Shown here in pieces: positions 12,282-23,592 of a stretch of DNA of 64,000 bases. The stretch covers positions 4,189,815 through 4,253,814 of the forward strand of contig JAJEKV010000066.1 of assembly GCA_021234155.1 (NCBI GenBank). Reading direction: 5' to 3'. The notes below the pieces were generated by a model. It ran no database searches. It was not told where the DNA came from and saw only the letters and a list, made by a program, of their open reading frames with translations. This DNA comes from Isoetes taiwanensis (lineage: Eukaryota; Streptophyta; Lycopodiopsida; Isoetales; Isoetaceae). A program made the translations under genes and the position numbers. The first letter of the stretch is position 1, and every line of letters starts with the position of its first letter.

Positions 12282-12319
12282 AGGAATAAAGTACGAAAAT
12301 CTGAAAGCCAAAAGGAGCA

Positions 12320-12322
<3 letters not shown>

Positions 12323-12369
<47 letters not shown>
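12323..12369. repeat. (GA)n microsatellite at the 5' edge of LINE copy A
   Basis: About 23 GA units. Together with the GA-rich 3' edge at 8,161-8,171 it brackets the LINE, suggesting insertion into a pre-existing GA repeat. Confidence 0.95.
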
Positions 12370-12373
<4 letters not shown>

Positions 12374-12685
12374 TTGGCCACATGCTTACTTAGAGTAGGT
12401 GAGAGAGAATACGAGAGAATACGAGAGGTGAGAGATGGGTGAGAGTGGAAAAACTCAACTCTCACCTTGAGAGATGATTCGCCCCTAACAGCCGTTAAGA
12501 GCGTTTCCATTAACCACTAACTTAACAACCCCCTAAAATTATGTCGCCTGAATTTCATGACTGAAAACTTTCCCTCATCGAAATTCTGGGGCGCCATTTT
12601 CCCCTGTTTCTTGGTCTTCAATGCCGCGCAAATCCTTGAATTTCTCCTAATTCTTCCATCCGTGCTATTGATTTCTGGTCTAGAG
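12370..12685 (+). other. Leader region upstream of the Myb/SANT-like gene
   Basis: GAGAGAATAC duplications at about 12,407-12,430, then plain sequence. A donor-like CTAGAG|GTATTT lies at 12,685/12,686 and an acceptor TTTCTATAG|ACTCC at 12,803/12,804, giving a possible 118-base leader intron before the ATG at 12,810. No promoter motif could be fixed. Confidence 0.4.
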
Positions 12686-12809
12686 GTATTTCTGAGCCCT
12701 TTTAATCCTTGTTAATTCATTTGAATTCGATCTTACATTGTTCTGTTATCAAATTCTAGCCCAGCAGGTATTGTTGCTTGGTTGATTAGCTTGATTTCTA
12801 TAGACTCCA

Positions 12810-13987
12810 ATGTCTAAGGCAACTAGATCTGCCCTGCCATCAAGCAGCAAACCCTTTGTGCCTCCTCGCATTGAGAAAATGGCTCCAAGGAAGACAGGAA
12901 AGATGAGAGGGCAGATTTCAATGAACGTGGATTTGGAGACAAATCCTGAGCCAATTGTAACAGCAAATGAGCCAAAGGAAAGGAGATGCAAGCGAGTTCT
13001 CAGCGAAATTCAAGCACCTCCCAGTATTATGAGTGATTTTTCACAGCCCGATAATTCAATGGCTCTTGTTGTTCAAGAAAAAGAAAATCCCAAGCAAATT
13101 GACACAAAGAATAGGAAGGCTCCAGTCCAGTAGACAGATCAGGGTGTTTCCACCTTCCTGAATCTTCTCAATGAAATGAAACTGGTTACTAATGGCAGTC
13201 TGAATCCTTCTAATTCACAGTGGAGAGAAATTCCTGTGAAATTACAGCCAATTGTTGATGGACTAGTAGAAGTTAGGCAACTGAAGAACAAATGGGATAA
13301 ACTACAGGCAAAATTCAAGGATGACAAAGAGGCTTCTAGTCAAACGGGTTCCGAGCCTTCAAGCTGGCAGTGGTATGAAAGAATGGAAGAAGTCAAATAT
13401 GGAGTGACATCTGATAACCCCATTCCAGGGGCTGGTGATGATGGGGATTTCGGAAATGAAGCTTTTGAGGCTGCAGATTTGCACACTAACTTTTCTGACA
13501 GTTTCTATGAGATAGTTGGATCTGATGCTGCTTTCGATGATCCCTTTGAGAGTACTGAAGACATTCCCAATGTCAATGTCAACATAGATAATTCAGGTAG
13601 CCCAAGAATGCATGAAATGCCAAACGTCGAACTCCCACAGGTAACAACACAGATTCCTCCAGCCCTAGATCTGCAGCATGCAATCAACCTGGAGTTTGTG
13701 GAAAACCAACTGGCAAAAAGAAGTCCAGATTGCAGATTGATGAAGACATTGCTGTTGGAATTTCACAAATGGCAAGCACTTTTGGAGAAACAGAAGTGAA
13801 GAAATTGGATTTCATGAAGGAAGAATCTACAAAGAAAATGGAATTGGTAAGGGAATTGGAGACAATTCGTTCTGCAAATAGTTTGAAGATTGATGAATCT
13901 ATAGCAGCAATGACCCAGAGCATATGTCAGATGACAAAGGACACACTTCTCGAAATTGCCAAACTGGTAGCCAAAAACAAAGAATAA
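12810..13987 (+). pseudogene. Myb/SANT-like domain protein (PIF/Harbinger-associated type), interrupted
   Basis: Reading from ATG 12,810 gives a basic Ser/Lys-rich N-terminus that ends at an in-frame TAG (13,131-13,133). The same frame then runs on to 13,799 through STFLNLLNEMKLVTNG, WREIPVKL, VRQLKNKWDKLQAKFK and WQWYERMEEVKYG. This is the layout of the plant Myb/SANT-like DNA-binding family (Pfam Myb_DNA-bind_3), found in PIF/Harbinger second proteins and domesticated relatives. An acidic Asp/Asn-rich middle follows. Near 13,690-13,730 the homologous-looking C-terminus (IDEDIAVGISQMASTFGE and a coiled coil) continues in another frame to 13,987, implying a frameshift. A downstream ATG at 13,176 could start a shortened protein but would lose the front of the domain. 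No transposase partner was seen nearby. Confidence 0.7.
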
Positions 13988-14194
13988 AGGTATGATGTTC
14001 ACTTTCTTACATTCTGTTATACCTTTCTTTTTGTTTCTTTTAGAACTGTCTCAAATTGGTTAACTGTCTTAATATTCAATGATTGGTACTTCAATCTAGG
14101 CATGTAGATATCGTAGCATATATCATTAAATGCCAGTCTTGTCAATTTGCCCCATTTAAACATCCCCTCTACCCACAACTCAATCTTGAAGGAA

Positions 14195-14402
14195 ATGGCA
14201 CCAAAGCGTCCAAGATCTTCTTTGAGCCCTCCGACCTCCTTCTTTTCGTCTTCTTCTTCGGAAGAATACTCCCTTGAGGAGTCCCCTTGATATTTCTGAA
14301 GTTTCCCATGAGACTTCAGATTCGGAGGAAAATTATTACTCCGAATACTCATCATGGCCAGAAACTTCTGTAGAAGAAGTTCAGGAGGAGTCTTCATCCT
14401 GA
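14195..14402 (+). pseudogene. Short Ser/Glu-rich ORF with one frameshift
   Basis: An ATG at 14,195 opens MAPKRPRSSLSPP, then a Ser/Glu tract; after EEYSLEESP a one-base shift restores a Ser/Glu/Thr-rich frame that ends at TGA 14,400-14,402. The consistent acidic, Ser-rich character on both sides of the shift suggests decayed coding sequence, possibly a retroelement gag tail. A minus-strand ORF over the same bases (14,017-14,475) looks like its shadow. Confidence 0.3.
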
Positions 14403-14760
14403 TGTGGCACATAAAATCTAGGATTTGATGACATGGCAATACGAAATGCCACATGGTTGCGTGCCACATCATCAAACCCTAGATTGTTCCACATGGCATT
14501 TACAATCTAGGGCTTGATGACATGGCATGCACAATCTAGAGTTTGATGACGTGGCATTAAAAATGTCACATGGCATAATCTAGGGTTTGATGGAAGAGGG
14601 ACATACATACATGATAACTTTATCATCAAACCCTAGATTGTACCACGTGGCGTTTACAATCTAGGGCCTGATGATGTGGCTTGCACAATCTAGGGTTTGA
14701 TGACGTGGCATTACAATGCCACATGGCATAATATAGGGTTTGATGGAGAACGGACATATA
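14403..14760. repeat. AATCTAGGGTTTGATG short repeats, cluster 2
   Basis: At least six copies, in both orientations, of AATCTAGGGTTTGATGACGTGGCAT-type units, with variable link words such as AAAATGCCACATGG. It is the same family as 3,228-3,480. AAACCCTAG resembles a telo-box and ACGTGGC a G-box core, but the repetitiveness makes a satellite explanation simpler. Confidence 0.75.
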
Positions 14761-16348
14761 GGATAACTTTATAATATAGGATAGGATTATCAATTGCATC
14801 GGTTAAGCAATTAACCAGCAACAATTAAAATGACCAAATATTTTAAACATATGAAGACAATGCAAAACAAGAGTATCGAATATGGGATGTGGGTTTCTTA
14901 AAGAAGCCTGTGGCATTTTAAAATTTCAAGGTTTATATCACAATTCCACGTAACCCTAAAGCCAGTCACTAGGGCAAGGACCCACGTCATGTTCTTTCTA
15001 ATTAACACCAACTAACGTTACCTCACATTCTTTGTATTCTTTGGGAGATTAGCTTTTATTCAAAGTATATACTGGTAATGTACAAGTCTTCACGTTAGAG
15101 TTCCTCATGCACTCAACAGAATGGTATTTCTACAACCAAATAGAATATGCCATCGGCATTGCAATATATGCACATTCTGTGCATCCATTTTATAAAGCTA
15201 GGACTATCATCACTACAGACCTCACTTTGCATCAGTATTCGGCTATCATCTGCAACACCCCACCCAATTCTTTGCTCCAAGCCTGCCTTACTGCTAGTTT
15301 AATATGCTATTTTCTGTTTTCCGGACCATGACGAAATTTATATGTACAAGTCACTGGATAGTCTTAAGTTTTGGAAGTGCACGTGAACAATAAATAAGTG
15401 AAACTAATTCTGTCAGATGTTGGAATCATTAATCAGTGTATAGTTCCTTCCCGTATATCAGTACTTGACCAACGTGGCTTTGAAAATTAATGCCAAGTTA
15501 GCTAGTTTGGTACACCATATTAACATATATTGTTCTCTTTCGTATAAAACATTAATGCATAATAAATTTAAGCCTTGCACGCAATTTCTAGTTCCAACGG
15601 GCAACCCATTGATGCGTTAGCATCTTGTTTCCCTAAAGTTGAGATGAAGGTTTTGGTGTATTTCTTACAATATGCGTCTGCCTTAATTGACATGGCATTT
15701 ATGTCTGCTATTTGAATGAATCTTTTCTTTGCAATTATTTTCTCTAATAATTTCATAACTAGTAAATTTTCTTCTTAAATACAATGGCTAAACACAATGA
15801 ATTTATAGTCTTATTACATTTTTCAGTTGTGTAAAAATGTCCAGAGTTGCCGTGCCAGAGATGGCGACTGAAAAGGACATATCTAGTCTAAGAGGAGTTG
15901 TGGATGGGAAATATCTAGTCTAGAGGAGCTTACGCACCTACAGGAAAGAGAGCACTAACAGCAAGGACATATGCTCCCTTCTTTGATCTAGTTTAGTCAA
16001 CAAGTTCTAAGCTCCAAGCATCAAAAGGTGGTCTCCATATCTAAAACACAGCATGAGGAAGTGTACGGGACTAGTTTCCATTGAATCAAAACACAAACTT
16101 TGATTTAATCCATCATTTGCGTTACTAATACCAGGACAAAAAAATTTAATATGCTGTGAACATCTGCCTTACATCTCCTGCCTTAATAAGGCGGAAAGGC
16201 AGGAAACAGATTTATCTGATGCAGGAAAAATACAATGCAACAAATTATACTCAAGACGTAGAGGCAAGCTTTCAAAATACTACAACCCCATCTTGGCCTT
16301 GTGCCACACAAGAATATGGGGATCCAAATACAACACACCTAATAGGTG
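14761..16348. other. Intergenic, nothing recognised
   Basis: AT-rich. A weak 62-codon minus ORF (15,568-15,756) and a small CTAGTCTAGAGGAG-like duplication near 15,880-15,930 are visible. The last ~200 bases are probably the 3' untranslated region of the gene starting at 17,665. Confidence 0.5.
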
Positions 16349-17665
16349 CTACAGATCAAACTCGTCATCTCTTAAAGCATCTTGAGCTGCTGCTTCTTCT
16401 TCTTCCTCATCCAGCACAAAGTATGGATTGTGAACAACTGGCCTGAACTTATATCCTGTAAAGATGTAAAATGCAATAGTTGCCAGTTCTGCAGAGAGGT
16501 CGCTTGTCCACCTATATTTATAAGGTGTAACAGTGGTTAAAGCAAAAACCACAATTCTCGTGAAATAGATGTAGGATACAACTACAATGTAGTACTGTCT
16601 AAACAAAGTCAGCTTTATCAAGTTTCTTGCAGCTTTACCATCTGTGTGAGATGCCTCCCTCAAATGTTTTATTGACCAGACAATTGGGAACAGAACGGCA
16701 CAGCAACATATGATATCAAGGAGCAAAAATAGCTGTCTCCAAGTGAGCCAATCCCTGGTGGCTGGTCCAGTTTCATCAATTACAATGCTGGCCACATTTG
16801 CAAATACTTGTAGTGGAATGACTACCATCAGAACCTTCTTCTCTTTCTCTTGAAGAAATGGCTTCAAAAAAGACCATCCTGTGCCTATTAGAACAATCAC
16901 AGTAAATAGCATAACCCCTCGCACAAAGCCGAAAATGTAGAAGACAATGTCCCATCCATGTGCAGTCCCTGTCCTTTTAATATACTTCTTGTCTTCTGCT
17001 TCTGCAAGTAAGTTTAGGACCTTGAGGAAAATAAGTATACCCATGAGGATATGGATACTGTGAGATGTCTCCTTATGTTTTAGGCATACATAAACCCACA
17101 CTGCTGTTAACACAACATAGAACAGCGAAAACGAGAAATAGAGCTTTGGAAGCTCAGTTTGTCCTGCAGGGAGGTAATCTTTCACCCCATTTGCCTCCAA
17201 GTTATACATGCTAGTTTTGACATCCATAGAAATTTGAATATTTGCTTGGCAATTCACAAAAAAGAGGGAGTACTCATTGGCATCAGGAACAGGAAACGTT
17301 TTGTTGTAGTTATCACCTTGCACATCCTTCAGACTAAGCAAAACCTTTATCAGATGGTTCTGTAAAAGACATACCCCTTGGTCAGCAGATTCCACTTCAC
17401 CAAGGACCTGTAGCAATGCCTCTTCTGTGCTCAAGAAGAATCCCATTAGCGACTGATCTGGCTCTGTGCCATCTTTAATGGGCCGAATCTTCAAATTTGA
17501 AACTTGGATTTCTATCTCGCCCCGGTTACCAAAGCCAAACCTTTCAAACATTATCAAGGGGCGCGTATCATCCTTTATTTCTGTTTTCTTAATCTCAGCG
17601 CAACAAGGACATAATAAACTAAGGACTGCTAATGCAACAAAAGCTAGAGCAGCCTTACACGCCAT
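16349..17665 (-). CDS. GOST-family seven-transmembrane protein (GPR107/108-like; plant CAND6/7/8 group)
   Basis: Intronless, 438 residues from the first in-frame ATG (17,665), which begins a clear signal peptide (about 1-23, cleavage after the CPCCA stretch). Residues 24-170 form a lumenal or extracellular domain with Cys99 and Cys139 and an N-x-T site (Asn121). Seven hydrophobic segments follow at about 174-195, 203-222, 238-262, 279-298, 310-332, 356-379 and 388-404. The end of TM7 reads YIFTGYKFRPV, the conserved GOST signature, and the tail is acidic (Glu-rich, ending DDEFDL). Length and order fit the Lung 7-TM receptor/GOST family. Animal members work in Golgi-endosome traffic, and plant homologues were listed as candidate G-protein-coupled receptors; the role here is inferred. 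No disruption is seen. Confidence 0.95.
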   Translation of the reverse strand: MACKAALAFVALAVLSLLCPCCAEIKKTEIKDDTRPLIMFERFGFGNRGEIEIQVSNLKIRPIKDGTEPDQSLMGFFLSTEEALLQVLGEVESADQGVCLLQNHLIKVLLSLKDVQGDNYNKTFPVPDANEYSLFFVNCQANIQISMDVKTSMYNLEANGVKDYLPAGQTELPKLYFSFSLFYVVLTAVWVYVCLKHKETSHSIHILMGILIFLKVLNLLAEAEDKKYIKRTGTAHGWDIVFYIFGFVRGVMLFTVIVLIGTGWSFLKPFLQEKEKKVLMVVIPLQVFANVASIVIDETGPATRDWLTWRQLFLLLDIICCCAVLFPIVWSIKHLREASHTDGKAARNLIKLTLFRQYYIVVVSYIYFTRIVVFALTTVTPYKYRWTSDLSAELATIAFYIFTGYKFRPVVHNPYFVLDEEEEEAAAQDALRDDEFDL

Positions 17666-18902
17666 TTTTTTCAAGGATCTGTACTAGCAAACTCTTCAAG
17701 CGTCCGAAAGTCAAAGGCGAAAAAAACGCGTCCCGATACTGTGACAAAATTCACAGATCTGGGCTTGTCAGCCGCACAGAGCGGCCATGGATAGAGAAAT
17801 CCAAGATTTCGACACCAAAAGGAAAGCAGATCTGAAAAAATTATACAACGTTTAACTCCACCAAAGAAATACCTCGAATTCGAGAGGGGGCGAAGGGATG
17901 AAGTGGGCACCTCTCGCTTTGGGCAGATCGAATGAAACGCTCAGGTACCGGGTAGATGGATTCAAGGGAAGAAGAACTGATGAGGATACCTAGAAAGGGC
18001 GAAATTCGACGGCCATGATATGCTGAAAAGCCCCCCTCAATGAATTATATGGTTCGTTTTACCTAACATTGGCCCCATATGCTGTTAGATTATTGAATTA
18101 TTTGGTTGTATCTTAGAACGAACAAAATGTATCTTCGTGCCATCATCACGTTCATCATCTTCGAGGTAAAAAATTGAAAATTTAAGGGGAAAACTCCAAA
18201 TTACCTTATGTTTTGTTAAACTTGCCCACACTCCACCTGGTTTTGGGGGGTAATACTTTGAATTGACTTTTATTGTCCAAACAATGCAAAGTGCCAACTC
18301 ATTGATTTTCTCTAAATGAACCCAAACACATGAATATCAAAGTTGCACTAGTCACTTCAACAAAATCAATTAGACCAGTGTTTAAGTGTCATTTGTTGTT
18401 TAAAAGAATGGGGAGTAGAAACTTGGCGACGTTTACTTGTTCTTTCCGCACAAAATAAATTCAAGCAAGAGCAGAAATTTCTTTCTATAATGATTGCCAA
18501 ACAGCTTACAGTTGCTAGGAGCAACACACAGAAACACAATTTATCATAGTCGTATCTCAATATTCATCATGTGTCGTCCTATGCCAATCAACACACATAA
18601 TTGAAATGGATTGAATTGAATTGAATTGAATTCCACCAAAGTGGCATTGGTTCAAGCTTAGACTCCAATCCACCTTAAACCAAAAGACAATTGACAAGAG
18701 CTTTCTTCAATAAAAGAGCATTTCACATTCTTGTGAAGGAACCTTACAGATATAGAATATATCCCACTCCTTGTGCATAAGTCATATACAACACGCACAT
18801 GCTGATGTCGCAACATAATTTTCTTTATCACGTGACAAACATTCCTCTTTGGGCATAACTCATATACAACAGGCACATGCTGATGTCCAAAAATAATTCT
18901 CT
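17666..18902. other. Upstream region of the GOST gene and 3' flank of the DUF3054 gene
   Basis: The GOST leader probably occupies 17,666-17,950; CTAGTACAG just before the ATG could be a leader-intron acceptor. At about 18,760-18,900 a ~75-base imperfect tandem duplication (units containing CATATACAACAsGCACATGCTGATGTC) lies in what should be the 3' untranslated region of the DUF3054 gene. The remainder shows nothing. Confidence 0.5.
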
Positions 18903-21043
18903 TTACCACCTTCGCACAAGAGAGGTAAGAAGCTGCCAACGAGGAGAGATAGTTAGCAATACAAGTAAGATCAAACAACTAATAAGCCCTTTCATAAAAC
19001 CTGGCAGATATGAATTTACCTCAAAGAGTTCAAACACATTTCCTTTTCTGTCGCCTGACCTTTTCTTCATACTGGCATCATCCACTGGGAAAACTGCTGT
19101 AAATGTTACTCGCCACCCAAGCAGCAGTACAAAAGTGGCTACTAAGGATATCAACATAAAAGCCTGAGGTGGAGCATGTCCAAGCGTAAAACCCCGCACC
19201 AAGAGACCCAACTACACCAAGAAATTAAACATTAGGCAACATTTCTTACATCCAAGACAAAAGCAATAGGCGACACTCTAGATTTTAACCCCTGTTTGGT
19301 GACTGTGACTGCAGAAAATATCAAGGTGCATACACAACCTGCAAGGAAGCTGCCATGAATACTTACTGGAATTCCCACAGCCCATGCCTTTCCAGCTGCT
19401 AACGCCGCAGCTCTAAGACCCATTAAGCCTTGACCTTCAGGCCCATATCCACCAAGAAAATAAGATCCTAAGAGCCATCCTGCATGCTTTTATAATCCTG
19501 TAAGTTTTCGCTGGCGAAACAATTAAATGCTAAAAGAAAGCAGCAATTATGGGAAATAGGCCTGCAATTTCAATGCTGACTGAAACGGGTACTGAAATCA
19601 GAGCTAAGCAAAAACTAGACACAAGGCCTGCTGATGGACATCAGGCACTTGAAACAATGGGTTTGCTTTTCAAATTTTTAACTTTACTGACATTTATCAG
19701 CCAAATAGTTTAAACGATAATCCTAGAACAAATTATAATACCCTTAAAACATTGCAACGGCTTAGATCAGCACAATGCCATCAGGATTACAGGTGCGTGA
19801 TTTCTCAACAAATTGCATCCTAACTAGAACACTTTTCTTCACAAGGTTCCGTTCGCGCATCAATTATCAAAAAACTATATTCTATGCATAACAATATAGA
19901 AAGTGTATTTAGAAAACCTGCGACAAACGGGTCCGCAATCATTACAACATCCCAATCAAAAGCAGACATGCCATGTGCCCAACGTCCAACGGATGCGAAA
20001 ATAAGAATTGCAAATATGTCTCCTGCAACAAGTGTGCCTACACGCCTGATTCACAAAATCCTGTTAAAACCTAATAGCAACAATCTTAACCATTAATAAG
20101 TCGTAGATTCCTATAAAGAGAAAACTGAGCATTTGGAAAAGAAACTAATTTTAAACAAAATTGAATTGGATTGGCATGAACAGAATGTTAATAGGCTTTG
20201 CATTCTAATGCGGTGTCCTGCAGATTGTCCATGCTTGCCAATCTAAATCTTTTATACTTTGCTTTAAACAACAACCATGCACATTGTTCATAATTCCCAG
20301 AGTTATTAAAGTTACAGCTGTATTAAAATCTTGTGGTTTGGGAGTCATGTTTAAGCCTTGTGGAAAATTATATTTTTGATACGATGTAAGCTCTAACCAA
20401 TTCTTACGTTGATTGCCTTCAACCTTGAGAAAGAAATAAATTCTCGCAGCATGCTTTTCTTTATAGATTTTATATGTATATGCCTGGAGGTGTTAGTCAA
20501 AATATCTGGAGAGATTCCAAACTTAAAGAAAACATATTGATAAGACTATGTGATAAGACTATAAAATCTCTGAATTAAAACCTTACAATTTGAAAAATAG
20601 TGATTGGTGGGTTCATAAAAGATCCTTTTACAGCAACTGAGCAATTGCAAAGAAAAATAAATAAATAACTTAGAAGAAGGAGAAGGTAAATACCCCCAGG
20701 ATGGCCGAGATGATTGCTCCTGGTCGACTTTAGCAACACCTTCAACAGAAACCCCTTCTTGCTCCACCATCACAGTTTGCAAACTGGTCTCCTCAGTAGT
20801 TTCAGGTGGAGAAGACACAGGAGATGCTGCCCTCTTCAAGGCTGGCCGTTGCAAGGACCTAATATGGTGAGAAGAGGAAGTCTCCGTTTCTGGGCCCATT
20901 CTTACACCCCCTATATTCTTTGCTCCATACGACAGGGAGCTTGGCCTCACCCTCGGTAAAGCACACTTGCAAATAGATGAGGTCGAAATGGAGCACTGAA
21001 CAGGATGTTGGGGTACCGTAACACAACTGGGAGCTGAAGCCAT
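18903..21043 (-). CDS. DUF3054 membrane protein, predicted plastid-targeted
   Basis: Five exons with GT-AG introns: 21,043-20,694; 20,045-19,918; 19,479-19,367; 19,211-19,020; 18,932-18,903. They sum to 813 bases, exactly 270 codons plus stop, and every junction keeps frame. Residues 1-115 are Ser/Thr/Pro-rich with few acids at the start (MASAPSCVTVPQ), as in a plastid transit peptide. The DUF3054 domain follows: VGTLVAGDIFAILIFASVGR, then DPFVAGWLLGSYFLGGYG, AAGKAWAVGIP, GLLVRGFTLGHAPPQAF and a hydrophobic segment ending GWR; the C-terminus is LLTSLVRRW. About four membrane helices are evident. The biochemical role of the family is unknown to me. The second acceptor was chosen at ATCAG|GCGTG because the nearer TAG|GCAC breaks frame. 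Confidence 0.93.
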
Positions 21044-21055
21044 TGTCTTTTCCAA

Positions 21056-22330
21056 AAAATATCTGCTCTATAGTCCTCTGATATTATATGACTAGTTTTA
21101 TTCCGGCGAATTAAGTATTACTAGAAAGAAACTAATCGTATGCCGGATCCAATACTAATTTTCTTCAAGATTTTTGATGGGCTATTATACAAACCCTAAA
21201 ATATTCAAATGATACAAGAAGAAGCTGATCAAATACCAGAATCGAACTCAGAATGCAACTTTCTTCAGATTCTCGAGAGCGGATCAAAAATGGGTGATTC
21301 CCCTCTGTGGGAGTCCCCACAAAGTGTTGGATTTCAGGCGAGCATAGGATTTGAAAGCTTGCGCCTGATTCGGCGACAGATTTACAGATAAGAGTCGTGA
21401 TCTGGCAGCCCAACGTGGCCCATTTTTAGCGGTCCCAGAATTTGTCGACCATCCGTTCATTGCTATTTTAGGATCAACAAAATGTGCAAAGACCTTTAGC
21501 CATTCATTGCTATTTTAATTCGTTTCTTATATTGCCTAACATTGTTTAGACTTGTTACACATACAATAAATAGTATTACTTTAGGAGGCATCCTTTGGTT
21601 GATGGCCTTTACAACCCTGTGATTCACGTGTTGTGGGTTGATCCTTTGTTTGTCTTCAATTGCCAGCCATTCAAACCCGCGTACTGCCATTCCATGGTCC
21701 TGCATGCCTCGTATGTATCTAGAATGTGGTCGTATTGCCATTCCATGTCGAAGTTGCACCACACCTATGCATCTAGAATGAGGCCTTTTGATAAAAAGAG
21801 ATATCTCTTTCTTTCAGTGGATGATGAAGGTCTTCCACTATTCTGGCTTGTTTTCTATAATCTTTGTAATATATAGTGGTAACACGTTCTTCAGAAAATA
21901 TGAACTTATGCACACTCAGGGAAAATACATGCAACCTTTTTATAATAAACGCTCCAATTGTGCTATGGCAAAAAATAGCAAAATTTGTTTTATACAATCT
22001 TCAGTCTCACTTATTGCATGATTTTTTGAAGGATGCCTCAACAACCAATTGCGAAGGCTATATTAAAATCCCATTGTAGTGAGGGACTTGGCATAAACAA
22101 CATTAAAACTTATGTGACTCATCATAGCAGATCCTTGTGTTGCCCTGAAGGGCAAATTCCCGTTTGTGTGATGTGATTCCGATATGGTGAGAAAGGAATC
22201 GGATGGGCCACTAGTGCTAATCCAAGGCGATGGCTCTGACGATGGCTATGGCTATCTCATGCCAGGCAATGGTTGTGGTTGCCCATGGCAGTCTGCCTCA
22301 AGGGTCGCTACAAAGGTAGGTTGTGCACTT
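21056..22330. other. Intergenic, nothing recognised
   Basis: Contains the promoter side of the DUF3054 gene (an AT-rich TCATATAATATC on the minus strand near 21,085). Between 21,640 and 21,790 CATTCCATG and ATCTAGAATG words recur. No gene or repeat end was identified. Confidence 0.45.
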
Positions 22331-22379
22331 TATCATGTATGCCAACCATGCCCTAAAATCCGGTCACATGTTTTCAATC

Positions 22380-22980
22380 ATAATTGGAGATCTGGAAGTC
22401 CGTTTCAGCCAAAATTTGTTGCGTTGAAAAGCCATCTCAGAGTTCTTTCGGTCAGTATGTGATTTGCATATGTTTCACTAATCGTTTTACATCAGAAACA
22501 CAGATTTTCAGGCTGCAAATTGGGGGCCCCAAAAAATCCTGAAGTACTCGTGGTGCTGTCCAAACACTTTTGATCATATCTAGAGATCAAGAACTCCATT
22601 TCAGCTGAAATTTATTGCTTTGGAAAGTCATCTCAGAGTTCTTCCTATTGGTATGTAATTTATATATGTTTGAATAATCTTTCATCAGCAAAAACCGAGG
22701 GCTCAATAAAACCCTGAAGTGCTTGTGGTATTATCCACATATTTTTTATCGTATTTGGCGAATTTAAACTCCGTTTCAGCTGAGTTTTATCGCATTGAAA
22801 AGCTCCCTCAGAGATCTTTCTGGAGGATTTCAGAGCAAAAACAACACATTTTCCGTGCTGGTTTTAGGGTTTCCATTGTTCCATTTTCCAGCACTATATA
22901 CTTTTCATCATATCTATTGATCTGCAGCTTTATTTTGGGAGCAATGCATATCATTTGAATGCTTGTTCTATGACGATTCT
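22380..22980. repeat. Degenerate tandem repeat, unit about 175-200 bp, three to four copies
   Basis: The phrase AACTCCGTTTCAGCTGAA...GCATTGGAAAGCCATCTCAGAGTTCTTTC recurs near 22,388, 22,586 and 22,760, with intervening CATCAGAAA and CCTGAAGTGCTTGTGGT words also repeated in order. It looks like an old satellite. No coding potential. Confidence 0.75.
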
Positions 22981-23109
22981 AAAGACATATGGTTTGCACA
23001 CATTTGCTTAAGATTTGAGAGGAGAAAACAACAAGCTTTTGCAACCTAATTTTAAAACGGGATTCAGAGGGTATGATACCATCCAATCACCTTGGATTCA
23101 AGTATTTAC

Positions 23110-23585
23110 ATGCTGAAGCCTTGCAGACAGGCGTCTGTAAGAGGGAAAACCATTGCTATTTTTCATTTCAGACAAGCGCCTGTAAGGTGGCAGAGGTTGC
23201 ATTAGAGGCTGCACTTGATTTATGCATTTGAACACTTTCAGACGGGTGTCTGTAAGGTGAAAGAGCCTGCACTTGCTTCTTGCACTTGGAGGCATCACCT
23301 TGGATTCAAGCATTTGCATGCTGGAGGCATTCAGTCAGGGGTCTATAAGGAAGAGATCATTGCCACTATTCATCTGAGACAAGCGTCTATAAGGTGGTAG
23401 AGATTGCATTAGAGGCTGCACTTGAATTCTGCATTTGGACACTTCGGACGGGTATCTGTAAGGTGACAAAGCCTGCGCCTGCTTCTGACATGTGGAAGCT
23501 TTCATACGGGCATCTGTAAGGGGACAAAGGTTGTGAGTGATCAAAGTGCTTGGAGGCTTTCAGACAAGCGTCTGTAGGGTGATAC
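23110..23585. repeat. Minisatellite with about eight copies around GACAAGCGTCTGTAAGG
   Basis: A ~45-70 base unit with the core TTTCAGACRRGYRTCTRTAAGG and a companion GAGGCTGCACTTG...GCATTTG segment occurs about eight times. Frames stay open on both strands across much of it (for example 23,098-23,319 and 23,335-23,544 minus), which follows from the repeat rather than from selection. Confidence 0.8.
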
Positions 23586-23592
23586 CCTAATC

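Larger units (their letters stand above)
8161..12322 (-). mobile_element. Near full-length L1-type LINE (copy A)
   Basis: Minus-strand non-LTR retrotransposon: short leader, ORF1 (11,558-12,281, broken), ORF2 (8,237-11,536, open), about 50 bases of 3' untranslated sequence and a (TTTC)n/(TC)n tail. Both ends abut GA/TC microsatellite (8,161-8,171 and 12,323-12,369), so the target duplication is masked by the repeat. The intact ORF2 argues for recent activity, while ORF1 carries a nonsense codon and a probable frameshift. Confidence 0.93.

Noticed and set aside
14017-14475. 152-residue minus-strand ORF
   Set aside because: The plus strand reads a consistent Ser/Glu-rich frame with one shift, and the minus ORF runs into repeat sequence.
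16156-16446. 96-residue plus-strand ORF overlapping the GOST 3' end
   Set aside because: Overlaps the 3' end of a well-supported minus-strand gene and has no motif.
23098-23544. A CRISPR-like array suggested by regularly spaced short repeats
   Set aside because: Eukaryotic context, degenerate repeats, irregular spacing and spacers that are themselves repeated; it is a minisatellite.
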